From contig JAPPLF010000093.1 of assembly GCA_028874215.1 (NCBI GenBank), positions 44,370 through 108,369 of the forward strand: 64,000 bases of DNA, written 5' to 3'. The position numbers and the translations under genes are program-made. The notes below the pieces were generated by a model. That model saw only the letters and a list, made by a program, of their open reading frames with translations. It was not told the origin of the DNA and searched no databases. Shown here piece after piece: positions 28,483 through 36,339 of the stretch. Every line of letters begins with the position of its first letter. Positions within the stretch are counted from its first letter, which is position 1. This DNA comes from Acidobacteriota bacterium. GTDB taxonomy: Bacteria; Acidobacteriota; UBA6911; RPQK01; JAJDTT01.

Positions 28483-29352
28483 TCAGGTGTTCCTGGACTG
28501 TGCGGAAGAAAGTTCCAGACTCACCACCTGATTCAGGGAGCCGGACCGAAAGCTCTGCAAATCCAGAGTTACGTACTGGTACCCCAGGGAGCGGAGCTTG
28601 CGGTTGATGTCGTCGAAAAGACCCGGATCCATCAGCTTGTGGCGCTCCGCCCGGTCGACCTCGATCCGGGCCAGTTCCTCGTGGTGACGCACGCGGAAGC
28701 TGACCACCCCCAGGCTCCGGATGTAGGCCTCGGCCGCATCGACCTGTTGCAGCTTCTCCTCGGTGATGGCGACGCCGTAGGGAAAGCGGGAGGAGAGGCA
28801 CGGCATGGCCGGCAGGTCCCAGGTGGGGAGACCCCACTTGAGAGACCGGGACCGGATCTCATCCTTGCTCAGCTTCACGTTGATGAACGGACTCAGGACG
28901 CCCTGCTCCCGGGAGGCGCGCCGGCCGGGCCGATAGTCGCCGATGTCGTCCATGTTGGAGCCGTCCAGAATCGCTTCCGCATTCCATTCCTGCAGCAGTC
29001 TCTTCAGATGGACGTAGAGTTCGTCCTTGCAGAAGTAGCAGCGATTCGTGGGATTCCGGGCGTAGTCGGGATTGTCCATCTCCCGGGTCTCGATCAGCGT
29101 GTGATTCAACCGGTAGCGCCGGGCGAAGTCCAGGGCCAGCCTTCGCTGGTAACCGGAAACCGAGGGCGACAGGGCCGTGACGGCCCGCGACTCGTTGCCC
29201 AATATCCGATGGGCGCAAAAGGCCAGGTAACTGCTGTCGACGCCGCCGCTGAACGCCACGACGACTCGGCGATACCGTTCCAGGTACTGAAAGAGATTCT
29301 TTTCTTTCTCTTCGGGATCCACTGCCGCGATTCTACCACCCGGAGCAGGCAT
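28483..29352 (-). CDS. larE: LarE-type ATP-dependent sacrificial sulfur transferase
   Basis: The LarE family adenylates then thiolates the pyridinium dicarboxylate precursor of the nickel-pincer cofactor. The 289-residue protein has the PP-loop FSGGVDSS, the CYFCK pair and the conserved sulfur-donor cysteine region PCLSSRFPYG. I see no larB, larC or larA in the window, so its role here may be in trans or different. Start ATG 29352 lies next to the divergent VWFA gene; an in-frame GTG at 29322 is an alternative. It lies 62 bp upstream of ggt on the same strand. Confidence 0.88.
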   Translation of the reverse strand: MPAPGGRIAAVDPEEKEKNLFQYLERYRRVVVAFSGGVDSSYLAFCAHRILGNESRAVTALSPSVSGYQRRLALDFARRYRLNHTLIETREMDNPDYARNPTNRCYFCKDELYVHLKRLLQEWNAEAILDGSNMDDIGDYRPGRRASREQGVLSPFINVKLSKDEIRSRSLKWGLPTWDLPAMPCLSSRFPYGVAITEEKLQQVDAAEAYIRSLGVVSFRVRHHEELARIEVDRAERHKLMDPGLFDDINRKLRSLGYQYVTLDLQSFRSGSLNQVVSLELSSAQSRNT

Positions 29353-29476
29353 GAGGAATGAGGAGCCGATCCGGTCGGACTTGCGAACTCGTCACCGGCG
29401 CCGATTCCGGTCGGGAGGCTCCCCATATGTTAATATGAAGGCAATCCAACCGGCGTCCTCAAGCCTGGGAGAAACC

Positions 29477-30508
29477 ATGAAACTAACGCCAAAACTTCTG
29501 TTGCTGGCTGCTCTCCTCGTCATCGTTGGAACGGCGCCAACGGCGGCCCTGGCCGCGAGCCAGGGATCCGACCGCGAGTCCCGCCGGATCGAGGAGGAGC
29601 GGGACCGGCCCCAGGGCCGGGCCGCCCTGACGGTGGAGGTCGATCAGGTGCGGTTGGACGTCACGGTCCGTGACCGCAAGGGAAACCTGATCCAGGGGCT
29701 TCAGCAGGAACACTTCGACGTCTATGAAAACAAGGTGAAGCAGAAGCTCACCCACTTCAGTCCCATCGAAGCTCCCATCACGGCCGTCCTCGTGACCGAA
29801 TACAGCGCCGTCCTGCCCTGGGAGATGCTCTACGAGGCTTGGCTCGGGTCCCGGATCTTCGCGGAGAACATGCGAAAGGATGACTGGGTCGCAGTGGTCG
29901 CCTACGACCTGAAGCCTGAAATCCTGGTGGACTTCACCCAGGACAAATTCGAGGTCTATCGGGCCCTGCAGCGCCTGAATTATCCCGGCTTCCGGGAGAG
30001 CAACCTCTACGACACCATCTTCGACGTCCTGGACCGAATCGAAGAGGCGGAAGGCAAGACTGCCGTCGTGCTCCTCTCGACCGGGCTCGACACCTTCAGC
30101 CGAAAGAACATGGGAGAGGCCCTGGACAAGGTCAAGAGAACCAACGCGGTGATCTATCCCATCAGCATCGGCCAGAACCTGAGGCTCCGGTACGAAGACC
30201 GTTTTTCCACCACGACGAGGATGGACTTCTACCAGGCCGACGTGGTCTTGAAGGAGATGGCCAAGTACACCGGAGGAGAGGCGTTCTTTCCCCGCTTCGT
30301 GACCCAGTTCCCCAACATCTTTATGACCATCGCGAATCTGCTGCGGAACCAGTACTCCTTGGGCTATATCTCGACCAACACCAAGAAGGACGGGAAGCTG
30401 CGCCGGATCAAGGTGGAAGTGAAGGTAGACGTCAACGGGGACGGCAAGATCGACAAGCTCAAGGTCGCCCACCGGAGAGGCTACCTGGCTGAAAAAAGAG
30501 ACAAGTAG
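29477..30508 (+). CDS. Secreted VWFA-related protein lacking the MIDAS motif (copy 3)
   Basis: ATG 29477 starts a signal peptide (MKLTPKLLLLAALLVIVGTA..AALAA); upstream in-frame codons are not protein-like. The family frame is present: VEVDQVRLDVTVRDRKGNLIQGL, NLYDTIFDVLDRIEEAEGKTAVVLLSTGLDT, then LLRNQYSLGYISTNTKKDGKLRR and GYLAEKRDK. However the position of the metal-binding DxSxS reads VLVTEYSAVLPWEM, and the later Asp-Gly-Glu-Asp block is STGLDTFS. Metal binding by a classical MIDAS is therefore unlikely. It may act as a structural paralogue or binding partner. Divergent from larE. Confidence 0.85.
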   Translation: MKLTPKLLLLAALLVIVGTAPTAALAASQGSDRESRRIEEERDRPQGRAALTVEVDQVRLDVTVRDRKGNLIQGLQQEHFDVYENKVKQKLTHFSPIEAPITAVLVTEYSAVLPWEMLYEAWLGSRIFAENMRKDDWVAVVAYDLKPEILVDFTQDKFEVYRALQRLNYPGFRESNLYDTIFDVLDRIEEAEGKTAVVLLSTGLDTFSRKNMGEALDKVKRTNAVIYPISIGQNLRLRYEDRFSTTTRMDFYQADVVLKEMAKYTGGEAFFPRFVTQFPNIFMTIANLLRNQYSLGYISTNTKKDGKLRRIKVEVKVDVNGDGKIDKLKVAHRRGYLAEKRDK

Positions 30509-30560
30509 ACGACGACGGAGCGGCCCCATCGTGCTGCTCCGGCGTACCTTCTCCCGCTCC

Positions 30561-31697
30561 TTACTTCCCGCTCGCCACTCCCCGCCGTTCCTTTTGCCCG
30601 TCTCCGGCACGGCGTACGGGAATGCTCAACTGCTCCACCACGTTCAGGTTGAAGCCCTCCAGGCCGACGATTTTCTTGGGGTGGTTGGTGAGCACCCGGA
30701 TGTTGCGTAGACCAAGATCGGCCAGAATCTGGGCTCCGACGCCATAGTCCCGGAAATTGGCGGGATATTGGATCTCTCCGGTGATCTCCCGCAACAGCCG
30801 GTCCTCCTTGTCGGTGTACCTGAGATAGACCAGGACTCCCCGGCCCTCGGCCTGGATCAACTCCAGGGCCTTCCGCAGTTCGCGTCCCGAGTCATGCTTC
30901 AATCCGGAAAAGACGTCTCCCAACAACAAAGCGGAGTGGACTCGAACCAGGACCGGTTCATCGGTGTTCACCCTGCCCTTGGTCAGGACCACGTGACGGT
31001 TCCCGTCCAGCTCATTTTCATACAGGACCAGTTGGAACCGGCCCTGCTCGCACTCGAAAGGAATCTCCTGGATTCGTTTGACGAACCGTTCGGTCCGGAG
31101 CCTGAACTTCATCAGGTCGACGACCGATACGATCTTGATGCCGTGCCGCGCGGCGAAACGCTGGAGGTCGGGCAACCGCGCCATGGTGCCGTCCTCGTTC
31201 ATGATCTCGCAGATGACGCCGGCCGGGTCGAGGCCGGCGATCCGGGCCAGATCCACGGCCGCTTCGGTCTGGCCGGCCCGTTCCAGGACGCCTCCGGGCC
31301 GGGCCCGGAGCGGGAAGACGTGCCCCGGCCGGATCAAGTCTTCCGGACGTGTTCTGGGGTCGATGGCGGTCAGAATGGTGGTGGCCCGGTCCGCGGCCGA
31401 GATTCCCGTGGAGACGTTCCGGCGGCCTTCGATGCTGACGCAGAAGGCGGTCTCGTACATCGACTCGTTCCTGGAGACCATGAGAGGGATCTCCAGCCGA
31501 TCCAGCCGTTCTGGAGTCATGGGCATGCAGATCAGGCCGCGGCCGTGAGTGGCCATGAAGTTGATGCTCTCCGGCGTCACCCTTTCGGCCGCCATGGTCA
31601 AGTCACCTTCGTTCTCGCGGTCCTCCTCGTCCACCACGATGATCATCTTGCCGTCGTGGATGTCCTCGATGGCGTTCTCGATGGAATCCAGGCTCAT
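30561..31697 (-). CDS. ribB: 3,4-dihydroxy-2-butanone-4-phosphate synthase fused to a degenerate GTP cyclohydrolase II domain
   Basis: The first 200 residues are a full RibB domain that forms the four-carbon unit of riboflavin: VDEEDRENEGDLTMAAERV, MATHGRGLICMPM, RPGHVFPLRARPGGVLERAGQTEAAVDLARIAG. The second half aligns in layout with RibA but lacks its zinc cysteines. Where active RibA has SEC...RCDCG, this has VHSALLLGDVFSGLKHDSG, and the QEGRGIGL loop is replaced by YTDKEDRLL. The RibA half is thus predicted inactive, as in the RibBX variants known from Proteobacteria. The gene closes a minus-strand run with ribE two genes upstream. Confidence 0.9.
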   Translation of the reverse strand: MSLDSIENAIEDIHDGKMIIVVDEEDRENEGDLTMAAERVTPESINFMATHGRGLICMPMTPERLDRLEIPLMVSRNESMYETAFCVSIEGRRNVSTGISAADRATTILTAIDPRTRPEDLIRPGHVFPLRARPGGVLERAGQTEAAVDLARIAGLDPAGVICEIMNEDGTMARLPDLQRFAARHGIKIVSVVDLMKFRLRTERFVKRIQEIPFECEQGRFQLVLYENELDGNRHVVLTKGRVNTDEPVLVRVHSALLLGDVFSGLKHDSGRELRKALELIQAEGRGVLVYLRYTDKEDRLLREITGEIQYPANFRDYGVGAQILADLGLRNIRVLTNHPKKIVGLEGFNLNVVEQLSIPVRRAGDGQKERRGVASGK

Positions 31698-31725
31698 GTC
31701 TGAAGACTGCTCCTACAATTCTTCC

Positions 31726-32355
31726 TTACTTCACCGGCGGGAGCCGGCGAAGCCAACGCAGCGAAACCTGAGACCGGGTCTGAAAACTGACCAGGGCGAG
31801 ACGATACTTGCGTTCCGTATATTCCAGAAGGACGGGATTGTCCGGGTCCTTCAACAACACCCATTCGGCGCCCCGATCATCCTCCGCCCGTATGACGGCG
31901 ACCTCGTGCGGGCGCCGATTCACACTGAGCCGGAAACGATCGTCCTCCAGCAATTCGAGCTTGCGGGGAAAGCGGTTCACCTTGATTCGCGTCCTGCCCT
32001 TGGACACGAGCTCTCCATAGGTCTTCCGCGAAAACCAGATCGTCATGACCTTCTTGGACTCTTTTTCCACACCCGGCTCGAAGAGTCCGAAGAGACTGAA
32101 ACTGGTCCCGTTGAGCACGGAGTTGCGAAAGAGATGGAGGGTTCCTTGATTGGCGAAGGACTCCCACTCCAGGACCACGTCGGGACCGAAACGCGCCAAC
32201 CGCAGGATCCACTCCCGTTCCACGGGACCCGAGTAGCTCTTGTAGATGAGAACCGAGTTGGGCCCCACCTCCAAGGATCCGGCGCCTGCCGCCTTCGAGC
32301 TAGCCGGAAAAATCAGCAGGCTGCCCAGTATGGTGACGAACGTGTGTTTCCACAT
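31726..32355 (-). CDS. Small exported protein of unknown function in the riboflavin gene run
   Basis: The 209-residue protein has a signal peptide (MWKHTFVTILGSLLIFPASSKAA) and a beta-rich body with no cysteines and many basic residues. It contains SYSGPVEREWILRLARFGPDVVLEWES and a C-terminal RRLPPVK. I do not recognise a named domain. Its start lies 56 bp inside the 3' end of ribE and it ends 28 bp before ribB, so it is embedded in the transcription unit without an obvious metabolic link. Confidence 0.7.
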   Translation of the reverse strand: MWKHTFVTILGSLLIFPASSKAAGAGSLEVGPNSVLIYKSYSGPVEREWILRLARFGPDVVLEWESFANQGTLHLFRNSVLNGTSFSLFGLFEPGVEKESKKVMTIWFSRKTYGELVSKGRTRIKVNRFPRKLELLEDDRFRLSVNRRPHEVAVIRAEDDRGAEWVLLKDPDNPVLLEYTERKYRLALVSFQTRSQVSLRWLRRLPPVK

Positions 32356-32920
32356 ACTTGCTGATCAGATCCGCTTCCAGGTTCACTCGATCCCCGACCG
32401 CCATCGTCCCGAAGTTGGTGACCGCCATGGTGTGGGGAATGATTGTGGCCTCAAAGCCCTTGGAATTCAACGCCGACAGCGTCAGGCTCACGCCGTTGAC
32501 GGCAATGCTTCCCTTGAAAGTACAGTAGCGCAACACTTCCGCCGGCGCCTCGATCCGGAAGATCCACGAGTTCCCTTCGGGCAGCTTGGAGACCAGGCGT
32601 CCGGGCGCGTCCACATGTCCCTGCACCAGGTGGCCCCCCAGGAAATCGGAAAGCTTCGCCGCCGGCTCCAGGTTCAGTGGATCTCCGGTTCGCTTGTCCG
32701 AAAGATTGGTCCGGAGCAGGGTTTCGGGTGTCGCCTCCACCTGGAAGGCCTGCCCGTTCATGCGAAATACGGTGAGGCACACGCCGTCCACGCTGATGCT
32801 GTGACCGATCTCCAACGCCCCGAGGAGCCCGGGGCTGCATTGCAGGGTCAGCCTCGCCCCCCAAGGCCCCATCTCCTGCTCCCTGATCGGGGCCGTCTCC
32901 CGCACGATTCCGGTGAACAT
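32300..32920 (-). CDS. ribE: Riboflavin synthase, alpha chain
   Basis: This trimeric enzyme dismutates two lumazines to give riboflavin. The two lumazine-binding barrels are visible: MFTGIVRE, GHSISVDGVCLTV and GGHLVQGHVDAPG in the first half, IAVNGVSLTLSAL and HTMAVTNF in the second. 206 residues is normal. It lies 7 bases after rluB and overlaps the next gene by 56 bp, an unusually long overlap for unrelated proteins. Confidence 0.95.
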   Translation of the reverse strand: MFTGIVRETAPIREQEMGPWGARLTLQCSPGLLGALEIGHSISVDGVCLTVFRMNGQAFQVEATPETLLRTNLSDKRTGDPLNLEPAAKLSDFLGGHLVQGHVDAPGRLVSKLPEGNSWIFRIEAPAEVLRYCTFKGSIAVNGVSLTLSALNSKGFEATIIPHTMAVTNFGTMAVGDRVNLEADLISKYVETHVRHHTGQPADFSG

Positions 32921-32927
32921 GCGATTT

Positions 32928-33701
32928 CTAACCTCGCTTCACGGCTTGCCGCCTGGCCAGTTTACTACGACGGGGGCTGACACCCTTCCGGCGCGCCGCT
33001 CGATTCCCCCGCTTGAGCCGGCGGACCTCCCAATCCGCAAGTTCCCGGTATTGCCCCGGCGCCAGTCGTCCCAGCCTCAACGGGCCGATGGCGACCCGTC
33101 TCAGCTTCATGACCAGGTGGCCGACGACCCCGAACATGATCCGGAGCTGCCGGTTCCTGCCCTGCACCAGAACCACTTCGTACCAGGGGTTGTTTCCCGG
33201 CTCCAGCAATCGGATGCGGTGGACCGCCATCCGTTTACCCTTGGCACGAATCCCGCGCTGGAGGCGCCGGAGCGCGGCCGGCGACGGGGACCGCGCCACC
33301 TTGACGTGGTAGACCTTCTCCAGCCCACCGGCACGGGTGACGTTTCGGACCAGGTCCCCGTCATTGGTGAGCAGCATCAGGCCCTCGCTTTGAAAGTCCA
33401 ACCGGCCCGCGGGAACCAACCGGACCCGGGAGGGGACCAACCTGGTGACGACGGGCCGGCCGCGGGGATCGGAGACGGCGCTCAGGACGCCGCGCGGCTT
33501 GTTCACGATGTAGTATTCGGTCTTCTCCGGACGCAGCAGGACACCGTCGATCCGGATCTCGTCCCGGGCCGGATCCGCCCGCGTTCCCAGCCGGTCGACG
33601 ACTCTTCCGTTGACCGTGACTCGGCCCTGGAGGATGAACTCCTCCGACTTCCGCCGGGAAGCCAGGCCGGCGTGGGCCATGATTTTCTGCAGACGCCACA
33701 T
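32928..33701 (-). CDS. rluB: 23S rRNA pseudouridine synthase, RluB/RsuA family
   Basis: An N-terminal S4 RNA-binding domain (LQKIMAHAGLASRRKSEEFILQGRVTVNG) is followed by the catalytic domain with the essential aspartate in GRLDFQSEGLMLLTNDGDL and the KVYHVKV strand. A basic C-terminal tail of about 35 residues (RRLKRGNRAARRKGVSPRRS) may bind rRNA. Its location directly after scpA-scpB is a common bacterial arrangement. Exact target position is inferred. Confidence 0.93.
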   Translation of the reverse strand: MWRLQKIMAHAGLASRRKSEEFILQGRVTVNGRVVDRLGTRADPARDEIRIDGVLLRPEKTEYYIVNKPRGVLSAVSDPRGRPVVTRLVPSRVRLVPAGRLDFQSEGLMLLTNDGDLVRNVTRAGGLEKVYHVKVARSPSPAALRRLQRGIRAKGKRMAVHRIRLLEPGNNPWYEVVLVQGRNRQLRIMFGVVGHLVMKLRRVAIGPLRLGRLAPGQYRELADWEVRRLKRGNRAARRKGVSPRRSKLARRQAVKRG

Positions 33702-33729
33702 CGTTCCGGGTAGATCTTACGCGCCACGA

Positions 33730-33887
33730 GGGGGAACTTTCCTGTCCCCCCGTCCTTCAGCGGCTCCTCGCGCGTTCGACTGCTGCATCGGCGTTCGGCG
33801 GTTAGGAAACCGCCGCTCCGGCCGGAAGGGCGATTTCCTAATCGCCTGGTCCGGCAACTCAAGAATCGGCGGCTGGGAAACCGCCGC
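33730..33887. repeat. Four TTTCC-loop hairpins between scpB and rluB (cluster 4)
   Basis: Unit a: GGGGGA plus a bulged A and C, loop TTTCCT (33738-33743), then GTCCCCC. Unit b: CGGCGGTT (33797-33804), loop AGGA, AACCGCCG (33809-33816). Unit c: GGCGATT (33830-33836), loop TCCT, AATCGCC (33841-33847). Unit d: CGGCGG (33868-33873) with CCGCCG (33882-33887) around CTGGGAAA. No gene is evident in this 198-bp gap. Confidence 0.75.
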
Positions 33888-33899
33888 CCCGGGAATCTT

Positions 33900-34433
33900 C
33901 TAGCTGGAAAGAATCTCCTCGAACTCGGCGAGAGTCGGAAGCTCGCTCAGATCGTTGAGGCCGAAGTGGACCAGGAATTGCCGTCCGATGCCGTACAGGA
34001 TCGGGCGTCCCACCGTCTTCTTGCGGCCCTGAGCCTCGATGAGCTTCTTCTCCAGCAGGGTCCGAATCGTCGAGGTTCCCTTCACCCCCCGGATCTCGGC
34101 GATCTCGGGCATGGTCACCGGCTGCTTGTAGGCAATGACCGCCAGCGTCTCCAGTGCGGCCAGCGAGAGCCGCGCCGAAGGCCGGCTCTTCAGATACCGG
34201 CGGATGGTCTCGTGGTGCCGGGCATGACTGTTCATCCGGTAGCCTCCGGCGACCTGCCGGATCTCCACCGAGTCCTGAACCGTATTGAACTCTTTCGCCA
34301 CCTCCCTCACGAGCCTGGAAAGGTCCTGGGAGGAAGTCTCCGGAAAGACCTGGTGGAGTTGAGGGATGGATACGGGTTCCTTGGCGACGAAGAGAACCGC
34401 CAGGATCTGTGAAGCGAGCGGATCCTTCAACAT
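33900..34433 (-). CDS. scpB: Segregation and condensation protein B
   Basis: ScpB is the winged-helix kite subunit of the SMC-ScpAB condensin. Recognisable blocks are LAVLFVAKEPVSIPQLHQVF, RLSLAALETLAVIAYKQPVTMPEIAEIRGV and RPILYGIGRQFLVHFGLNDLSELP. At 177 residues it is complete. ATG 34433 overlaps the scpA stop by 7 bp, consistent with coupled synthesis of the complex. Confidence 0.94.
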   Translation of the reverse strand: MLKDPLASQILAVLFVAKEPVSIPQLHQVFPETSSQDLSRLVREVAKEFNTVQDSVEIRQVAGGYRMNSHARHHETIRRYLKSRPSARLSLAALETLAVIAYKQPVTMPEIAEIRGVKGTSTIRTLLEKKLIEAQGRKKTVGRPILYGIGRQFLVHFGLNDLSELPTLAEFEEILSS

Positions 34434-35140
34434 GCCACGATTCGAATGTCCTGAAAGGCGCCCTTCTGGAAGAGTCGAATCTCGCCCAGCCGGACCAGTT
34501 CCAGGAGCGCCATGAGGGCAACCACCAGGTGGCGCCGGGAAATGCCCCGCTTGAAGAAGAGTGAGAAGAAGAACTCGCCCTCCAACTGGAGGAGCCGGCG
34601 AATCTCGTCGATCTTGCCGTCCAGCGTCACGTCGTCCCGATCGATCTCCACCAGGATCCGGTCCTTGTACCGGTTCACGATCCGGTGAAACGCCCGGACC
34701 ACGTCGAAGAGATCGACCACGACCATCTCCTTTTCCTCCTCCGCGAACTCGTTCGTTCCCCGGGTCCAGGAGGACTGCTCCAGGATCTCCTTTTCGTGGA
34801 GCAGGTGGGCCGCCTTCTTGAACTGCTCGTATTGGAGCAGATCCCGGACCAGTTCCTCCCTGGGATCTTCCTCCGGTTCCGGCTCGGACAAGTCGTCTTC
34901 GGGGAGGAGCATTCTGGACTTGATGTGGATCAGCGTGGCCGCCATGACCAGGTATTCACCGGCCACGGTCATGTTCAGATCCCGCATCAACTGCAGGTAG
35001 TCCAGGTATTGCCGGGTCACCCGGGCGATGGGAATGTCCCGGATGTCCAGTTCCTGGGTCCGGATCAGGTGGAGCAGCAGGTCCAGCGGGCCCTCGAAGA
35101 CATCGAGCTGAACCTGGCAAGTCTCCGTCTCGGTCACCAT
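34427..35140 (-). CDS. scpA: Segregation and condensation protein A (kleisin)
   Basis: This is the kleisin that bridges the two SMC heads. ATG 35140 gives MVTETETCQVQLDVFEGPLDLLLHLI, the normal kleisin start, and 237 residues; the longer open frame runs antisense-free but unlike any protein into trpS. Blocks VFEGPLDLLLHLIRTQELDI, YLVMAATLIHIKSRMLLP and the C-terminal winged-helix (VVALMALLELVRLGEIRLFQ) are present. It overlaps trpS by 7 bp and scpB by 7 bp. Confidence 0.94.
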   Translation of the reverse strand: MVTETETCQVQLDVFEGPLDLLLHLIRTQELDIRDIPIARVTRQYLDYLQLMRDLNMTVAGEYLVMAATLIHIKSRMLLPEDDLSEPEPEEDPREELVRDLLQYEQFKKAAHLLHEKEILEQSSWTRGTNEFAEEEKEMVVVDLFDVVRAFHRIVNRYKDRILVEIDRDDVTLDGKIDEIRRLLQLEGEFFFSLFFKRGISRRHLVVALMALLELVRLGEIRLFQKGAFQDIRIVAC

Positions 35141-36141
35141 TGCGAACGCCGGTCGTAATTTATATTCATGGCCTGACGCACCTCCCCCAAGGTCTCCCGG
35201 GCGCGGCCCCGAACTCGCCGGCTGCCCTCCACCAGGATCTCCTTCACGCTCTCCCGGTCTTTCTCCAATTCGACGCGCTTCTGGTGCAAAGGCTCCACGA
35301 CCGGGATCATTCCTTCGAGCAGCCGGCGCTTGCAGTCGATGCAGCCGATCTTCGCCGTCCGGCAACCCTGCGCCGCCCATTCCTGTCCCTCGAGCGGCGT
35401 GAAGACCTTGTGGTGGTCGAAGACCGGACACACCTCAGGGTCGCCCGGGTCGGTCCGGCGCACCCGCGCCGGGTCGGTGACCATGGTCATGACCTTGCGG
35501 CGAATCTTGCCCGGGTCTTCCGACAACTGGATCACGTTGCCGTAGCTCTTGCTCATCTTCCGGCCATCGGTGCCCGGCAGCCGCGGCGTGGTGGTGAGTT
35601 TGGCCTGGGGTTCGGGAAAGACGCGGCCGAAGAAGTGGTTGAAGCGCCGGGCGATCTCCCGCACCAGCTCCAGGTGGGAAACCTGATCCTCGCCCACGGG
35701 CACGACTTCGCCCTTGTAGATCATGATGTCGGCCGCCTGCAGAACCGGATATCCCAGGAAGCCGTAGTTGGAGAGGTCCTTCTCCCGCAACTGCATGACC
35801 TGCTCCTTGTAGGTGGGAACCCGCTCCAGCCAGGGCACGGGAACCACCATGGACAAGAGCAGATGGAGCTCGGCATGCTCCGGCACCAGGGACTGGATCA
35901 TCAGGACCGATTTTTCAGGATCGAGGCCGGCCGCGATCCAGTCGATGGCGATCTCGATCACGTTGTCCTGGACCGCGCGGGTGTCCTGGTACTCGGAGGT
36001 CAACGCGTGCCAATCCACGATTCCGTAGATGCAGTCGTACTCCTCCTGCATGCCGACCCAGTTGTCCAGGGCGCCGATGAGGTGTCCCAGGTGCAACCGT
36101 CCCGTCGGCCTCATGCCGCTGAAAACCCGTTTCTTGGTCAC
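35134..36141 (-). CDS. trpS: Tryptophan--tRNA ligase with a four-cysteine [4Fe-4S]-type motif
   Basis: This class I synthetase charges tRNA-Trp. GTG 36141 is the likely start: it is preceded by AGGGAGG at 8 bases and gives VTKKRVFSGMRPTGRLHLGH, with HLGH as the HIGH motif. KMSKS is intact (GRKMSKSYGNVI). The C-terminal domain has four cysteines spaced C-x21-C-x6-C-x2-C (VCPVF...QGCRTAKIGCIDCK), nearly identical to the C-x22-C-x6-C-x2-C cluster site of Thermotoga maritima TrpRS. 335 residues is normal. Cluster binding is inferred from spacing. Confidence 0.94.
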   Translation of the reverse strand: MTKKRVFSGMRPTGRLHLGHLIGALDNWVGMQEEYDCIYGIVDWHALTSEYQDTRAVQDNVIEIAIDWIAAGLDPEKSVLMIQSLVPEHAELHLLLSMVVPVPWLERVPTYKEQVMQLREKDLSNYGFLGYPVLQAADIMIYKGEVVPVGEDQVSHLELVREIARRFNHFFGRVFPEPQAKLTTTPRLPGTDGRKMSKSYGNVIQLSEDPGKIRRKVMTMVTDPARVRRTDPGDPEVCPVFDHHKVFTPLEGQEWAAQGCRTAKIGCIDCKRRLLEGMIPVVEPLHQKRVELEKDRESVKEILVEGSRRVRGRARETLGEVRQAMNINYDRRSQW

Positions 36142-36246
36142 GTTTTCGGCCTCCCTATTGCCGCGGCCGCCGTCCGCATTCGAAAGCGACGCCCATGATT
36201 TACCAGATACCCCCGTCTCGCAACCGGGGGAAAGGCGACTCCGGAG

Positions 36247-36317
36247 CGGCGACATTCTTGTCGCCGACTGGGCCAGGCGACTTTCCTGTGGCCTCTCGTC
36301 GGCGACAGGAAAGTCGC
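36247..36317. repeat. Three TTTCCT-loop hairpins upstream of the haem operon (cluster 5)
   Basis: Unit a: CGGCGAC (36247-36253), loop ATTCTT, GTCGCCG (36260-36266). Unit b: GGCGAC (36276-36281), loop TTTCCT, GTGGCC with one mismatch. Unit c: GCGAC (36302-36306), loop AGGAAA, GTCGC (36313-36317), i.e. the loop sits on the other strand. They fill the gap between divergent trpS and ccsA. Confidence 0.75.
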
Positions 36318-36325
36318 GGCTCTAC

Positions 36326-36331
36326 TATAAT
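36326..36331 (+). promoter_or_regulatory. Perfect -10 (TATAAT) of the haem operon, overlapping the hairpin repeat at -35
   Basis: TATAAT ends 8 bases before GTG 36340, predicting a leaderless transcript. At 18-bp spacing the -35 position reads GCGACA (36302-36307, four of six matches). It is formed by the left arm of hairpin unit c. Confidence 0.55.
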
Positions 36332-36339
36332 GGCCCCCC

